In this document: piece by piece, positions 32,534 to 40,467 of the stretch | Position numbering within the stretch: the first letter of the stretch is position 1 | Layout: each line of letters begins with the position of its first letter | Source of the DNA: a virus | Virus record (IMG/VR): IMGVR_UViG_3300037070_002091 | Coordinates: 1-51,987 of that record | Direction: 5' to 3' (one strand) | Length of the DNA: 51,987 bases | Position numbers and translations under genes: made by a program | The notes under the pieces: model-generated | The model's input: only the letters and a program-made list of their open reading frames with translations | Told to the model about the DNA's origin: nothing | The model's database searches: none

Positions 32534-32608
32534 ATGATTGCACCACCGCACCACGACGGCGAACCTCGCAGGGTGAATCCTCTCGCCCGTGATACTGCAT
32601 CCTTTTAA
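32534..32608 (+). CDS. Possible 24-residue peptide
   Basis: ATG at 32534 with AGGAGA about 10 nt upstream, ending at TAA 32606-32608. Sequence begins MIAPPHHDGEPRR. It fills the gap between two genes, but there is no other support; it may be only leader for the gene at 32627. Confidence 0.25.
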   Translation: MIAPPHHDGEPRRVNPLARDTASF

Positions 32609-32626
32609 CCTCGAGGAGATACGATA

Positions 32627-33208
32627 ATGCCGACTACTGTTACCCTATCCTCTGACGTCAACCTCTTCCCCGAGGGACCACTGATCCCCCTCGCTCTCGT
32701 CCGCACGATCTACGCGGGCGCTCCCGGCCTCGCCGTGTGGCGAGACGCCGGCCGGCCGATCATCACCAACGCTACGGAGATGGTCGCCAACACAGGCGTC
32801 CACGCATCATTCGGCCGGGAGACGTTGAAGCTCGATCCAACCGCTCTTTTCTGGAACAGCAATGACGTCCGCGAGGGGGCCATGCGTTTTCGCACCGATG
32901 GGCAGCAGCACAATCGCGACCTCGACCACGACGGCAAGGACGCGGACACCTTCGTGTTCCGGTTCGCCGACATTGAGGACATCGCGAAAGACCGCAGCGG
33001 TGCGGTCGGTCACGGGACCGATCTCTGGTTCAACGGCGAGCGCTTGCACTTCGATCATCAGGCCAACGGCACTGTCAACATCGTCGAGGTCCGCACGGAC
33101 GCCGACTTTATCACCCTGCGCTGGGACACCGGCCACGACGACGCCGCTGATGGTTTCTGCTTCCAGCCGCCCTGCATTTCAGCGGTCAACCTGCCTGATC
33201 TGCTCTGA
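32627..33208 (+). CDS. Hypothetical protein ahead of the sulfatase
   Basis: A 193-residue product with CGAGGAGATACGATA before ATG. Beta-rich, Asp-rich (DLDHDGKDADTFVFRFADIEDIAKDRSG, DFITLRWDTGHDDAADGF); the DLDHDGKDAD stretch resembles a calcium-binding EF-like or dockerin-like loop, which is common in secreted carbohydrate-active proteins, but no signal peptide is visible. It lies 15 nt before the sulfatase, so the two are probably co-expressed. Function unknown. Confidence 0.65.
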   Translation: MPTTVTLSSDVNLFPEGPLIPLALVRTIYAGAPGLAVWRDAGRPIITNATEMVANTGVHASFGRETLKLDPTALFWNSNDVREGAMRFRTDGQQHNRDLDHDGKDADTFVFRFADIEDIAKDRSGAVGHGTDLWFNGERLHFDHQANGTVNIVEVRTDADFITLRWDTGHDDAADGFCFQPPCISAVNLPDLL

Positions 33209-33223
33209 AAAGGTAGTACGAGT

Positions 33224-34678
33224 ATGCTTTGCCTAATTGCCTGCGCATTACTGCTCTTCTCCTCCCCGCCGGCCCAAGCCGCCAATAACGTGCTGATGAT
33301 TATCGTTGACGATCTCAACGACATGGTCGGCTACATGAACGGCGAGCCTGGCGGCGGGCCGCCGTCACAGGCAGCAAACAAGACGCCCAACATCGACGCG
33401 CTCGCAGCAACAGGCGTAGCCTTCACCCGGGCCTACACCGCTGCCCCGGTCTGCACGCCATCCAGGGCGGCCTTCCTCGGAGGTCGTAGACCGGGGTTCA
33501 CTGGTGTCTACGACCTCGCCCACGACTACAAGACTGCCTGGAGCAACCTAGGCATCGTGCCGCTGACCAAGCAGTTCAAGGCCAATGGCTACGACGTCTT
33601 CGGGATGGGCAAGGTCTACCATCCGTCAGACAGCCCTGTGGCGGCCTACAGCGACGCGCAGCTCTTCACCACCTACACCTTTGGCCCAGGCAAGGGCGGC
33701 ACCGGCTGGACCGGACAGTTCTGGGGCACGCCTACCAACTCGGACACCGACCAGGAGATGAAGGACTATACCATCGCTACGGCCGCGATAGACAAGATCA
33801 ACCAGGCGCATCCGCGGCCATTCTTCATTACGGTCGGCTTCAACAAGCCGCACGTCCCATGGTATGTGCCGCGCAAATACTTCGACAAGTTCACGCTCAA
33901 CAACAACCTACGGCCGCCGGTGATCGCGAACGACTTGGCAGACGTGCCGCCAACGGGCGTATTCTTGGCGCATGATGCCTACAGGGACGGCCGGCACCTC
34001 GAGCACTCCGTCTTAAACTCGGCGGAGGACAACAAGTGGAACAACGCAGCCCGGGCCTACCTCGCTGCTGTCAACTTCGTCGATGGACAGGTCGGCCGCG
34101 TCATGGCGGCGCTGAACGCCAGCCCCTACAAGAACAGCACCATCGTTGTCCTAGTCGGCGACCACGGCTTCCACCTCGGCGAGAAGGAGCATTGGGCCAA
34201 GGCTGCGCTGTGGGAACGGACACTCCGGGTCCCGCTGATCTTCCGCGGCCCGGGGATCGCCACAGGCCGGTCGTCGAGGCCCGTCGACCTGATGGACCTC
34301 TACCCGACGCTGCTCGCGCTCACGGGCGTGCCAGCGCCCTCCTCGGGCTTGGATGGCGTGTCGATCAAGCCGCTGCTACGGAACCCCGCCGCGGCCGCGC
34401 CACGCCCCTACGCCCTCAGCACCTACTGGAACGGCGTGCAGGGCGCCGGGGGCAAGGCGGTGCACTCGGTTCGAACCGCACGCTACCGCTATATCCGGTA
34501 TGCGGACGGAACCGAGGAGTTCTATGACGAGCTGGCCGACCCGAACGAGTGGGTGAACCAGGCGGCGAATCCAGCCTTTGCGGCTGCCAAGGCAGAGGTG
34601 AAAGCGTTCATCCCGACTGCGGCAAACCGCAACAAGCCGCCGGCACCCTGTTACCCCACATGCAGCGCAGGAGAGTAA
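33224..34678 (+). CDS. Secreted type I sulfatase (iduronate-2-sulfatase-like)
   Basis: A 484-residue product with a Sec signal at 1-19 (LIACALLLFSSPPAQA-A). Catalytic motif: CTPSR at 77-81, where Cys is converted to formylglycine, followed by AAFLGGRR. Metal ligands: Asp29-Asp30 (IVDDLN) and Asp313-His314 in GDHGFHLGEKEHWAK, with Lys at 326. GMGKVYHPS and NKPHVPWYVPRKYF match the S1 subfamily of iduronate-2-sulfatases and their bacterial relatives. It should remove sulfate esters from sugars outside the cytoplasm. The maturation enzyme (FGE or anSME) is not encoded, so the host must supply it. Very unusual in a phage; probably acquired from a bacterium. Confidence 0.9.
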   Translation: MLCLIACALLLFSSPPAQAANNVLMIIVDDLNDMVGYMNGEPGGGPPSQAANKTPNIDALAATGVAFTRAYTAAPVCTPSRAAFLGGRRPGFTGVYDLAHDYKTAWSNLGIVPLTKQFKANGYDVFGMGKVYHPSDSPVAAYSDAQLFTTYTFGPGKGGTGWTGQFWGTPTNSDTDQEMKDYTIATAAIDKINQAHPRPFFITVGFNKPHVPWYVPRKYFDKFTLNNNLRPPVIANDLADVPPTGVFLAHDAYRDGRHLEHSVLNSAEDNKWNNAARAYLAAVNFVDGQVGRVMAALNASPYKNSTIVVLVGDHGFHLGEKEHWAKAALWERTLRVPLIFRGPGIATGRSSRPVDLMDLYPTLLALTGVPAPSSGLDGVSIKPLLRNPAAAAPRPYALSTYWNGVQGAGGKAVHSVRTARYRYIRYADGTEEFYDELADPNEWVNQAANPAFAAAKAEVKAFIPTAANRNKPPAPCYPTCSAGE

Positions 34679-34681
34679 GCC

Positions 34682-34999
34682 ATGATCGACGTTAACCCCC
34701 CGGAGCGGGACGATCTGCTGGCGAGGCTAGAGGCGGTTAGCGGTATAAACTATGGTCCAGTCCTGCGTAAAGCCGCCATCGCCGAAATCCGCTCCCTCCG
34801 CGCGCAACTCGCCCAAGTGACCGCGGAGAGGGAAGCGATGCGGGTCGCGCTTGGCGACTTGCTCCACGCCGTCTGCGGAGAAACAGGGTTCGCCAAGTGC
34901 GTGCGCAGGGACAGCGGCACAGCGTACCCGTGGCCGGCGCTGGACATTGCAGAAGAGAAAGCCATCCGAGCCCTCGCATCCAAGGGAGCCCACAAATGA
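34682..34999 (+). CDS. Small coiled-coil protein
   Basis: A 105-residue product 3 nt after the sulfatase. Heptad-like helix around AAIAEIRSLRAQLAQVTAEREAMRVAL. Ends with HK and couples to the next by ATGA. Such ORFs (LRAQLAQVTAERE) are common phage fillers of unknown role, not evidently part of the sulfatase function. Confidence 0.6.
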   Translation: MIDVNPPERDDLLARLEAVSGINYGPVLRKAAIAEIRSLRAQLAQVTAEREAMRVALGDLLHAVCGETGFAKCVRRDSGTAYPWPALDIAEEKAIRALASKGAHK

Positions 35000-35196
35000 G
35001 TCATGCCATCGAACGTACAAGCCCGAAGGGTCCAGGCCAGAAATTCATCGGCCGCTGCGTCAAATGCGGTCGAGATGGTCTCGGTATTGGAGACGGGTTG
35101 AAGGATTGCCCAGCCGATGCCGTCATGAGTGACGAAGCCGCTCTCTTGTCGCTGATCGAACCGCCAGCCTCCAAGGGAGACCGCAACGATGACTGA
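34996..35196 (+). CDS. Small zinc-ribbon-like protein
   Basis: A 66-residue product, ATG at 34996. KFIGRCVKCGRDGLGIGDGLKDCPAD has a CxxC pair and one more Cys, so a partial zinc site at best. Overlaps the next start by 8 nt. No family recognised. Confidence 0.55.
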   Translation: MSHAIERTSPKGPGQKFIGRCVKCGRDGLGIGDGLKDCPADAVMSDEAALLSLIEPPASKGDRNDD

Positions 35197-35446
35197 CAAG
35201 CTGATCGAGGCGATAGCCGAGTTCGTGGAGGGTATCTCGGAGACTACAGGGTTCGGTCGCCAGATAGCCGCCGAACTACTCCAAGTCATGCGCACGGAGC
35301 CGGTGCTGGGGGAGATGGTGGAGCGTGCGGTCGCCGCCTACAACGCTGAAGGATGCGATATTGGTATAGCTCAACTCATCCTCTCCGCCCTGACCCCAGA
35401 CGAACAAGACACCGGAGGACTGAACGATGGTCACGGTCGGCGATAG
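35189..35446 (+). CDS. Small hypothetical protein
   Basis: An 85-residue acidic helical product (LIEAIAEFVEGISETTGFGRQIAAELLQVM), ATG at 35189 after AAGGGAGA. It overlaps the GH16 gene by 20 nt. No family recognised. Confidence 0.55.
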   Translation: MTDKLIEAIAEFVEGISETTGFGRQIAAELLQVMRTEPVLGEMVERAVAAYNAEGCDIGIAQLILSALTPDEQDTGGLNDGHGRR

Positions 35447-36290
35447 CTTGGACCTGAGCGGCTACAGACAGGTATTCTTCGATCCCTGCAAAACGTTCTC
35501 GCCTTACGATCCGGTGAGCAACCCGGATGGGCATTGGGCGACTGCCGGTGTGCGAGCATTCGACGGCACGCTGGGCGCCAGGACTCTGGCGGAGATCGAC
35601 GCGGACGAAGACCTCTGCGTCCGCCATCGCTGCCCGGGCTGGGCCGGCGAGATCGCCATGTTCACCGACGCCACGATGGGGCCGGAGTTCGCGACCACCA
35701 CCGCAAGAGGTGGCAACCTGCGCCTGGTCGCACGTCCAATCCCGGACGCTCTCAGGGCTCGGGCATTCGGCCGTGAATACATGGCGCCTCGCATCTGGCT
35801 CACCGACCACGGCGCGCCGCGCACGTTCCGCTATGGCTACTTCGAAGCCACCATGACGATCAACACCGGCAACTCTTCGCACGCGGCTTTCTGGCTGATG
35901 TCGGTCGGGGGGTGGACGCTCGAGATCGACATCATGGAGTACCTCGGCCACTGGTCGATCAAGGGTCCCGATCGTGACCAATACCACACCAGCATCCACT
36001 TGGAGTGGAACGCGCAAAAGTTCGGGGAGATGATCGTCGGGCACCCGATCAACGGTCAGCAGCGCCGCTTCGGACTGCTCTGGACGAAGGACGAGATCAG
36101 CTTTTTCCTGGACCGGAAGGCGGTCAGAACCTTGCCCAACCCCGGCGCGCACGAGCCGCTCTACCCGATCATCAATCTCGCCATCGGCTCACCGTGGGCG
36201 CTCCAGAGATACCGCGGTGGCGGTGGGCCACCTAACCCGGCAGATTTCCCGATGGGCCTGATCGTGAACCACGTGATCATTTCGCAGTGA
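35427..36290 (+). CDS. Glycoside hydrolase family 16 (endo-glycanase)
   Basis: A 287-residue product. Catalytic motif: E-I-D-I-M-E at 166-171 (nucleophile Glu166, assisting Asp168, acid/base Glu171), the GH16 signature. RYGYFEATMTINTGNSSHAAFWLM (136-159) is the usual preceding strand pair. Family members cut beta-1,4 or beta-1,3 glucans and galactans such as agar, carrageenan, laminarin and succinoglycan; the substrate here is not readable. There is no signal peptide, unlike the sulfatase upstream, so it may be released at lysis. Start is the ATG at 35427; no in-frame ATG closely upstream. Gene lies outside the virion module. Confidence 0.87.
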   Translation: MVTVGDSLDLSGYRQVFFDPCKTFSPYDPVSNPDGHWATAGVRAFDGTLGARTLAEIDADEDLCVRHRCPGWAGEIAMFTDATMGPEFATTTARGGNLRLVARPIPDALRARAFGREYMAPRIWLTDHGAPRTFRYGYFEATMTINTGNSSHAAFWLMSVGGWTLEIDIMEYLGHWSIKGPDRDQYHTSIHLEWNAQKFGEMIVGHPINGQQRRFGLLWTKDEISFFLDRKAVRTLPNPGAHEPLYPIINLAIGSPWALQRYRGGGGPPNPADFPMGLIVNHVIISQ

Positions 36291-36317
36291 AGGGCCCGCC
36301 GTCCCTGGGAGGCACCG

Positions 36318-36542
36318 ATGGCAACTAAGCAACAGGTCATCAGTCTGCACGCGCGCGACCCTAGCCTTACCTCAACCGAGATAGCGGCGCTACTCGGCTG
36401 CGAGCCTGAGTACGTGCGGGCAACGTTCTACCGCAACGGCCTGAAACTGCCGGGCAGGCAGGTGACGCCGAGCCTGCTCCGCTTGCGCGCCCGGAAGCTT
36501 ATCGCAATGGCAGAGGAGCTAGAGGGAGGCACCGATGGCTAG
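36318..36542 (+). CDS. Small helix-turn-helix protein
   Basis: A 74-residue product, ATG after GGGAGGCACCG. QQVISLHARDPSLTSTEIAALLGCEPEYVRATFYRNGLKLPGR is a clear HTH (T-x-x-E-I-A-x-L-L-G-x-x-x-x-V-R). Basic. Likely a regulator placed after the accessory block and before replication initiation. Confidence 0.7.
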   Translation: MATKQQVISLHARDPSLTSTEIAALLGCEPEYVRATFYRNGLKLPGRQVTPSLLRLRARKLIAMAEELEGGTDG

Positions 36543-36592
36543 CTTTGCGGGCGACAGCAGCGTAGCCTGACAGATGTTCGCCCCACAAGGAA

Positions 36593-36626
36593 GAGGGGCG
36601 ACCCCTACCCCTAAGGATCGCCCCTC
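36593..36626 (+). repeat. Inverted repeat before the primase-helicase gene
   Basis: A 9-bp stem (36593-36601 with 36618-36626, sequence GAGGGGCGA and its complement) with a 16-nt loop, 24 nt ahead of the primase start. No T-run. May be a regulatory or terminator-like RNA hairpin. Confidence 0.45.
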
Positions 36627-36649
36627 CATGACCAGACCCACCCCAGCCG

Positions 36650-38791
36650 ATGAGTGACATTGTATCCGATCTCGCCACCGCAGGCAACCTATTCAGTTTC
36701 ATGTTCGCACGCGGCTACCACCGCTTGTGTCCCGTCATTCCCCCAGGCGCAGAGATAGACCCAACCTCGCGCATCGCGAGCAGGATCAACGGCCCCGCCG
36801 ACCCCCGGGGCAAGGCCCCCGGAATCAGGCAGCCAACGGGCCTGTGGAACGGTATCCGTTTCACGACGATGCCCGAGGCGACGGAGGAAGACCTCAAGCG
36901 CTGGTTTCGCATGGGCGCAAACGTCGGCGTCCGGACGGGCCGGGGCCTCGTGGCCATCGACATCGACGTAACGAACCGAGAGCTCGCGGTCATCCTCACC
37001 CAGCTCACATGGGACCTGCTAGGCCACGCGCCCGTCCGCTTCGGCCGCCAACCCAAGTCCCTTCTCATCTACCGCATCACCGGCGACGTCCCTTACTCCA
37101 AGGTCAGCTTCTCAACCCCGACCGAGGCCAAGGCCGCGGTAGAAATCCTCTACGAAGGCCGCCAGTTCGTCGCGAAGGGCATCCACCCAGGCACGGGCCG
37201 CCCCTACGAGTGGCGAGGCCTCGTGCATCGCGACGCGCTCCCTGAGATCACGCCCGAGCAGCTCGAGACCTACCTCGAAGCCGTGGCCACGCGGACCAAG
37301 GGCGTCGCGCATCATGCCTCGGGCGAGGAAGGCAGCTGGTCCGAGCAGTGGAAGCTCCGGGGCGACCCCGCGCTCGTCCGCGACGCCGTGGCCCACCTTC
37401 CCAACCGCCAGGACGACTATCCTACGCGCGATGCCTACATCTCGACGGGCTACGCGATCAAGTCGGCGATGGGGCCTGACCTCGTCGACGAAGCCCTCGA
37501 CCTCTACCTGCAATGGTGCGGCCGCTGGGATGGCGGGGACAACAACGTAGAGGACACGATCGAGGAATGGGAGCGCATGCACCCGCCCTTCCGTGTAGGC
37601 GCCCAGACCCTCTACCTCGCCGCGGAGAAGCTGGGCAACTGGACAGGCCGGGCGCGCCTCTACCTCGAGCCGGTGCTCGGGCCTGTAGACATCCCCGACG
37701 CCATCGCAGGACCCCAGCGCATGAGCGCGCAGCCCAACGAGCCCTTGCACGCTGACGGCAAGAAACGCTTCGAGCTCCTGTCCGTCACAGACATCCTCGC
37801 CCTCCCCGACCCCAAGTTCCTCGTCGATCGCCACATCCCTGAGATAGGCCTCGGGTTCCTCTATGGCCGGCCAGGCTGCGGCAAGAGCTTCATGTGCCTC
37901 GACCTCGCCCTCCACGCTGCCTATGGGCTTCCCAGCTGGCACCAGGACGCGCTCAACCTCCGCCCCGAAGCCCACGTGCTCTATCTCGCTAGAGAGGGCA
38001 GCTCAGGCTTCAAGGCGCGCATCAAGGCGTGGCAAGGGATGCACGCGGAGCAAATATCCGGGCGAAATTTCGCTCCGAGATTCAGCCTTATTCGCCAAAC
38101 CATCAACTTCATGCAGCCAGACGACATAGGCGCGATCGTGCGCACGGTCCGCGAGGCGGAACTTGGGCCTATGGACCTCATCGTCGTCGACACGGTGAGC
38201 CGGGTCCTCCCGGGCGCAGACGAAAACCTGCAGAAGGAGATGACGATCTTCGTCCAGGCCTGCGACGCGCTCAACGACGCCTTTGGGGGCATCGTCCTGG
38301 GCGTCCACCATGCAGGTAAGAACGGCGACATGCGCGGGAGCAGCGTGCTGCGTGGCGCCGGCGACTTCGTGTTCAGGCTTGATCGCGAGCCAGGGAGCAG
38401 CGTCGCGCAGCTCTGGTGCGAGAAGCAGAAGGACGCGCAAGACGGTTGGTGCGACCGCTACCGCATGCTCGAGAGCCTGGGCAGCCTAGTACCGTTCAGG
38501 GTCAGCGCGGAAGAAGACGACGCCCTGGACGCCGGTGCGGAGGCCAAGGTTCTAGCGGCCATAGGAGAGGCGTGGGAGGCGGGGAAGCCCTGGTCCCGCG
38601 AGCCGCACACGGCGACGGCAAAGGGCGGGCGCACGCCCCGCTACGGGCCGCTGCTGGCCTCCCGCATCCTGGAAATATCGGCGGCTGCGTGCGAAACGCT
38701 CATCGAGGATCTCCATCGCCGAGGCCTGCTGGAGCATGCGCACTTCGATCGAAAGACGTCTGGGTGGCGGGTTAAAGACGTCTTCAATTAA
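36650..38791 (+). CDS. Primase-helicase (PrimPol fused to RepA-like AAA ATPase)
   Basis: A 713-residue product. N-terminal bifunctional primase-polymerase domain: GRGLVAIDIDV with Asp104 and Asp106, and FGRQPKSLLIYRI at about 131-143. C-terminal ATPase: Walker A GRPGCGKS at 406-413 and Walker B LIVVDT with Asp514, then GIVLGVHHAGKNG and MRGSSVLRGAGD as in RepA/RecA-fold helicases. It would prime and unwind the phage DNA together with the family A polymerase. The tail VKDVFN is a degenerate version of the shared C-terminus. The putative origin follows directly. The ribosome site is weak. Confidence 0.9.
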   Translation: MSDIVSDLATAGNLFSFMFARGYHRLCPVIPPGAEIDPTSRIASRINGPADPRGKAPGIRQPTGLWNGIRFTTMPEATEEDLKRWFRMGANVGVRTGRGLVAIDIDVTNRELAVILTQLTWDLLGHAPVRFGRQPKSLLIYRITGDVPYSKVSFSTPTEAKAAVEILYEGRQFVAKGIHPGTGRPYEWRGLVHRDALPEITPEQLETYLEAVATRTKGVAHHASGEEGSWSEQWKLRGDPALVRDAVAHLPNRQDDYPTRDAYISTGYAIKSAMGPDLVDEALDLYLQWCGRWDGGDNNVEDTIEEWERMHPPFRVGAQTLYLAAEKLGNWTGRARLYLEPVLGPVDIPDAIAGPQRMSAQPNEPLHADGKKRFELLSVTDILALPDPKFLVDRHIPEIGLGFLYGRPGCGKSFMCLDLALHAAYGLPSWHQDALNLRPEAHVLYLAREGSSGFKARIKAWQGMHAEQISGRNFAPRFSLIRQTINFMQPDDIGAIVRTVREAELGPMDLIVVDTVSRVLPGADENLQKEMTIFVQACDALNDAFGGIVLGVHHAGKNGDMRGSSVLRGAGDFVFRLDREPGSSVAQLWCEKQKDAQDGWCDRYRMLESLGSLVPFRVSAEEDDALDAGAEAKVLAAIGEAWEAGKPWSREPHTATAKGGRTPRYGPLLASRILEISAAACETLIEDLHRRGLLEHAHFDRKTSGWRVKDVFN

Positions 38792-38799
38792 TCCGGAAT

Positions 38800-39140
38800 T
38801 AGGGGGTGGGGTAATTCAAAAATTGCCCCATTCTTTTTTGGAATATGATCTGAATCTAACGATATCAAGGGCTTCTAGAGGCTTCGGCGCTTTCGGCGGG
38901 GGTATATTAGGAAAATTACCCCAATCATTTTTGGGCCGGACAGTCTGGGGATCAACATCAATGGGTTACGGGGTATCCCGGCGTTTCGGCGGTCATTGGG
39001 CATTTAGGTGCTTTTTGAACGTTTTCAAGGGGTTCTAGAGGGTCCCGGCGTTTCGCTAGGCAGATAGTCCCTCCGAAACCGCCTAGACATACGTATAAGC
39101 CATTGATAAAGCACAAAGCGCCGAAACGCCGAAACCCCTC
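38800..39140 (+). repeat. A+T-richer repeat region, candidate replication origin
   Basis: Non-coding stretch between the primase gene and the minus-strand cluster. Direct repeats at 38821-38841 and 38914-38934 (AATT-R-CCCCA-W-TC-W-TTTTTGG), each the right arm of a GGGGTAATT-type inverted repeat; repeats at 38866-38899 and 39026-39060 (CAAGG, TTCTAGAGG); TTTCGGCG at 38891 and 38982 and its complement near 39118-39133. The location next to the primase-helicase and the base composition fit an origin. An ORF at 38736-39038 runs through it but looks incidental. Confidence 0.5.
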
Positions 39141-39223
39141 CCTACTACGTAGGGTCTAGCCGCCCGCTCTGCGGCGGCGGCATAGCCTCCTATCTGCGTA
39201 GCAGTAGCACCTGGACGCAATTA

Positions 39224-39248
39224 CGCCCCGGACAGATCGTCCGGGGCG
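39224..39248. terminator. Bidirectional hairpin terminator between convergent transcripts
   Basis: A 10-bp stem (39224-39233 with 39239-39248) with loop AGATC, GC-rich, without a long T-run. It lies between the rightward primase transcript and the leftward operon ending at 39255, so it can serve both. The loop region contains GGACAGATCGTCC, close to the palindrome found in operators. Confidence 0.6.
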
Positions 39249-39254
39249 CAAGGC

Positions 39255-39464
39255 TTACAGGCCTAGGCTGCGGATTAAATCAAGCTCGGCTTGCGCAGCT
39301 GCATCGCGATCGGGGAACGTCGGCGGGTCTGGTCGCGGGTCACAAGCGATGCACCATTTGTGCTCTGCGATTTTGGCGACGCACCCGACGGCGCCGGAAG
39401 CATACCGCACGTTGTCGACGTACCATCCGCCATGGCGCCAAGGGGAATATTGAAACGCGGTCAC
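39255..39464 (-). CDS. Small hypothetical protein, last gene of the minus operon
   Basis: A 69-residue product. GTG at 39464 with AAAGGA upstream and a GTGA overlap to the previous gene; a longer open frame exists but would run antiparallel through two coupled genes. The beta-rich MTAFQYSPWRHGGWYVDNVRY and CVAKIAEHKWCIACD suggest a small domain with Cys. No family recognised. Confidence 0.6.
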   Translation of the reverse strand: MTAFQYSPWRHGGWYVDNVRYASGAVGCVAKIAEHKWCIACDPRPDPPTFPDRDAAAQAELDLIRSLGL

Positions 39465-39610
39465 TTCGGGGATCCTTTCTGAGAATGGCCGCAGACGCGC
39501 CACAGGGCACCGCAGAGGCGCAAGAGGCCTCCCGCGGCTATCCCGGCTGCTGCGGCGGGAAGAACGGCACACACGGTCAGCACAACGGCTATGGCGAGGA
39601 GCTTTAGCAT
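39461..39610 (-). CDS. Small single-span membrane protein
   Basis: A 49-residue product, starting on the last base of the previous stop (TGATG) and ending in the GTGA of the next. Residues 3-25 are hydrophobic (LLAIAVVLTVCAVLPAAAAGIA), then a basic tail with three Cys. Too short for the usual length limit. It may be a signal-anchored peptide. Coupling supports expression. Confidence 0.5.
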   Translation of the reverse strand: MLKLLAIAVVLTVCAVLPAAAAGIAAGGLLRLCGALWRVCGHSQKGSPK

Positions 39611-39840
39611 CAGCGAACGATCCCCGCATAAGCTTGCGCGTCATTCGAGAGGGCGACGATGCCATGACCGTCATGCGACTCGACTTCGCCCGTCACGTCG
39701 ACTAGGTCGCCATTGCGCTTATCGAATGTGAACGACATCGCGCGGCGCGGGCCAAAACATGGCCACCGACTCGCGAACGTCTCGACTTCGCGTCGGGAGA
39801 CGGTGACGCGCACGAAGCAGCCTTCATCATGTTTCCGCAT
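39610..39840 (-). CDS. Small hypothetical protein
   Basis: A 76-residue product, ATG at 39840 with GGGAG and AGGA before it (an earlier ATG at 39951 lacks support). Strand-rich (GCFVRVTVSRREVETF, MSFTFDKRNGDLVDVTGEVESHDGHGIVALS), likely an OB-like or SH3-like small fold. No family recognised. Confidence 0.6.
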   Translation of the reverse strand: MRKHDEGCFVRVTVSRREVETFASRWPCFGPRRAMSFTFDKRNGDLVDVTGEVESHDGHGIVALSNDAQAYAGIVR

Positions 39841-39844
39841 GGTC

Positions 39845-40246
39845 CTAGCTCCCAACGTAGAAATAGATTTGACCGTTGTCGCCACGGTACATCCGCCCGC
39901 CGCAGGTTCCCGCTTCCGACAGGCGTTCGTATTCCTCCCAATCGTCGCCACACAGAGATTCCATTTCGCGGATATCCCCCGAGATGAGCTGTATCAGGAG
40001 TGCTTCGATCTCGGCGTTGGACCATGCAGCAATTTCCTCCTCCTCCCAGGCGCCAAATTCAGCGAACCAATCGCGCAAGGCCTCGTATTCGCTTTCGTGG
40101 TTTAGAAGGGGCCACTCGCGCGTTGTCGCCGCTTCGAGCGCGCTCGCCCAGGTTTCCGGGCCAGCGTTGGCGCCACGTTCGAACATGCTTGCAGAGTATT
40201 CGAAGGGCTCAGCTTCGTCGAAAAACTTAGTAATGTTGATTTCCAC
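39845..40246 (-). CDS. Acidic hypothetical protein
   Basis: A 133-residue product; GTG with AGGAGG, an excellent ribosome site. Very acidic and Trp-rich (FDEAEPFEYSAS, DWFAEFGAWEEEEIAAW, CGDDWEEYERLSEAGTCGGRMYRGDNGQIYFYVG). The charge is suggestive of a DNA mimic (an anti-restriction or anti-defence style), but no named family is recognised. This is the most DNA-mimic-like product of the window. Confidence 0.65.
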   Translation of the reverse strand: MEINITKFFDEAEPFEYSASMFERGANAGPETWASALEAATTREWPLLNHESEYEALRDWFAEFGAWEEEEIAAWSNAEIEALLIQLISGDIREMESLCGDDWEEYERLSEAGTCGGRMYRGDNGQIYFYVGS

Positions 40247-40259
40247 GGTTTGTCCTCCT

Positions 40260-40454
40260 TTATATTTTCCGTGAGCCTCGGGTGTCGTGGAGAAGTAGAA
40301 GTATGTCCTTCATCTCGTCTCTAGTATAGCCAATGTCCACGACTAGAGCTAACGCATAGTACGCGCCTTTATCCGCAGAAATGTCGACTAGCATCTCTGC
40401 GGTTCTGCGGTATTCGGCTTTTTTAGTGCCATATTCGGATTTTTGGTAAGCCAT
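40260..40454 (-). CDS. Small hypothetical protein
   Basis: A 64-residue product from ATG 40454, with GAGGGAAC upstream (ATG 40490 is an alternative). YQKSEYGTKKAEYRRTAEMLVDISADKGAYYALALVVDIGYTRDEM is mixed helix and strand. No family recognised. Confidence 0.55.
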   Translation of the reverse strand: MAYQKSEYGTKKAEYRRTAEMLVDISADKGAYYALALVVDIGYTRDEMKDILLLLHDTRGSRKI

Positions 40455-40467
40455 AGCCTGTTCCCTC

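Noticed and set aside
38736-39038. Open frame of 100 codons across the origin-like region, with an internal GGG-x-x-x-KLP-x-SFL repeat
   Set aside because: Begins inside the primase gene, lacks a ribosome site, and the peptide repeat merely reflects the DNA repeats 93 nt apart.
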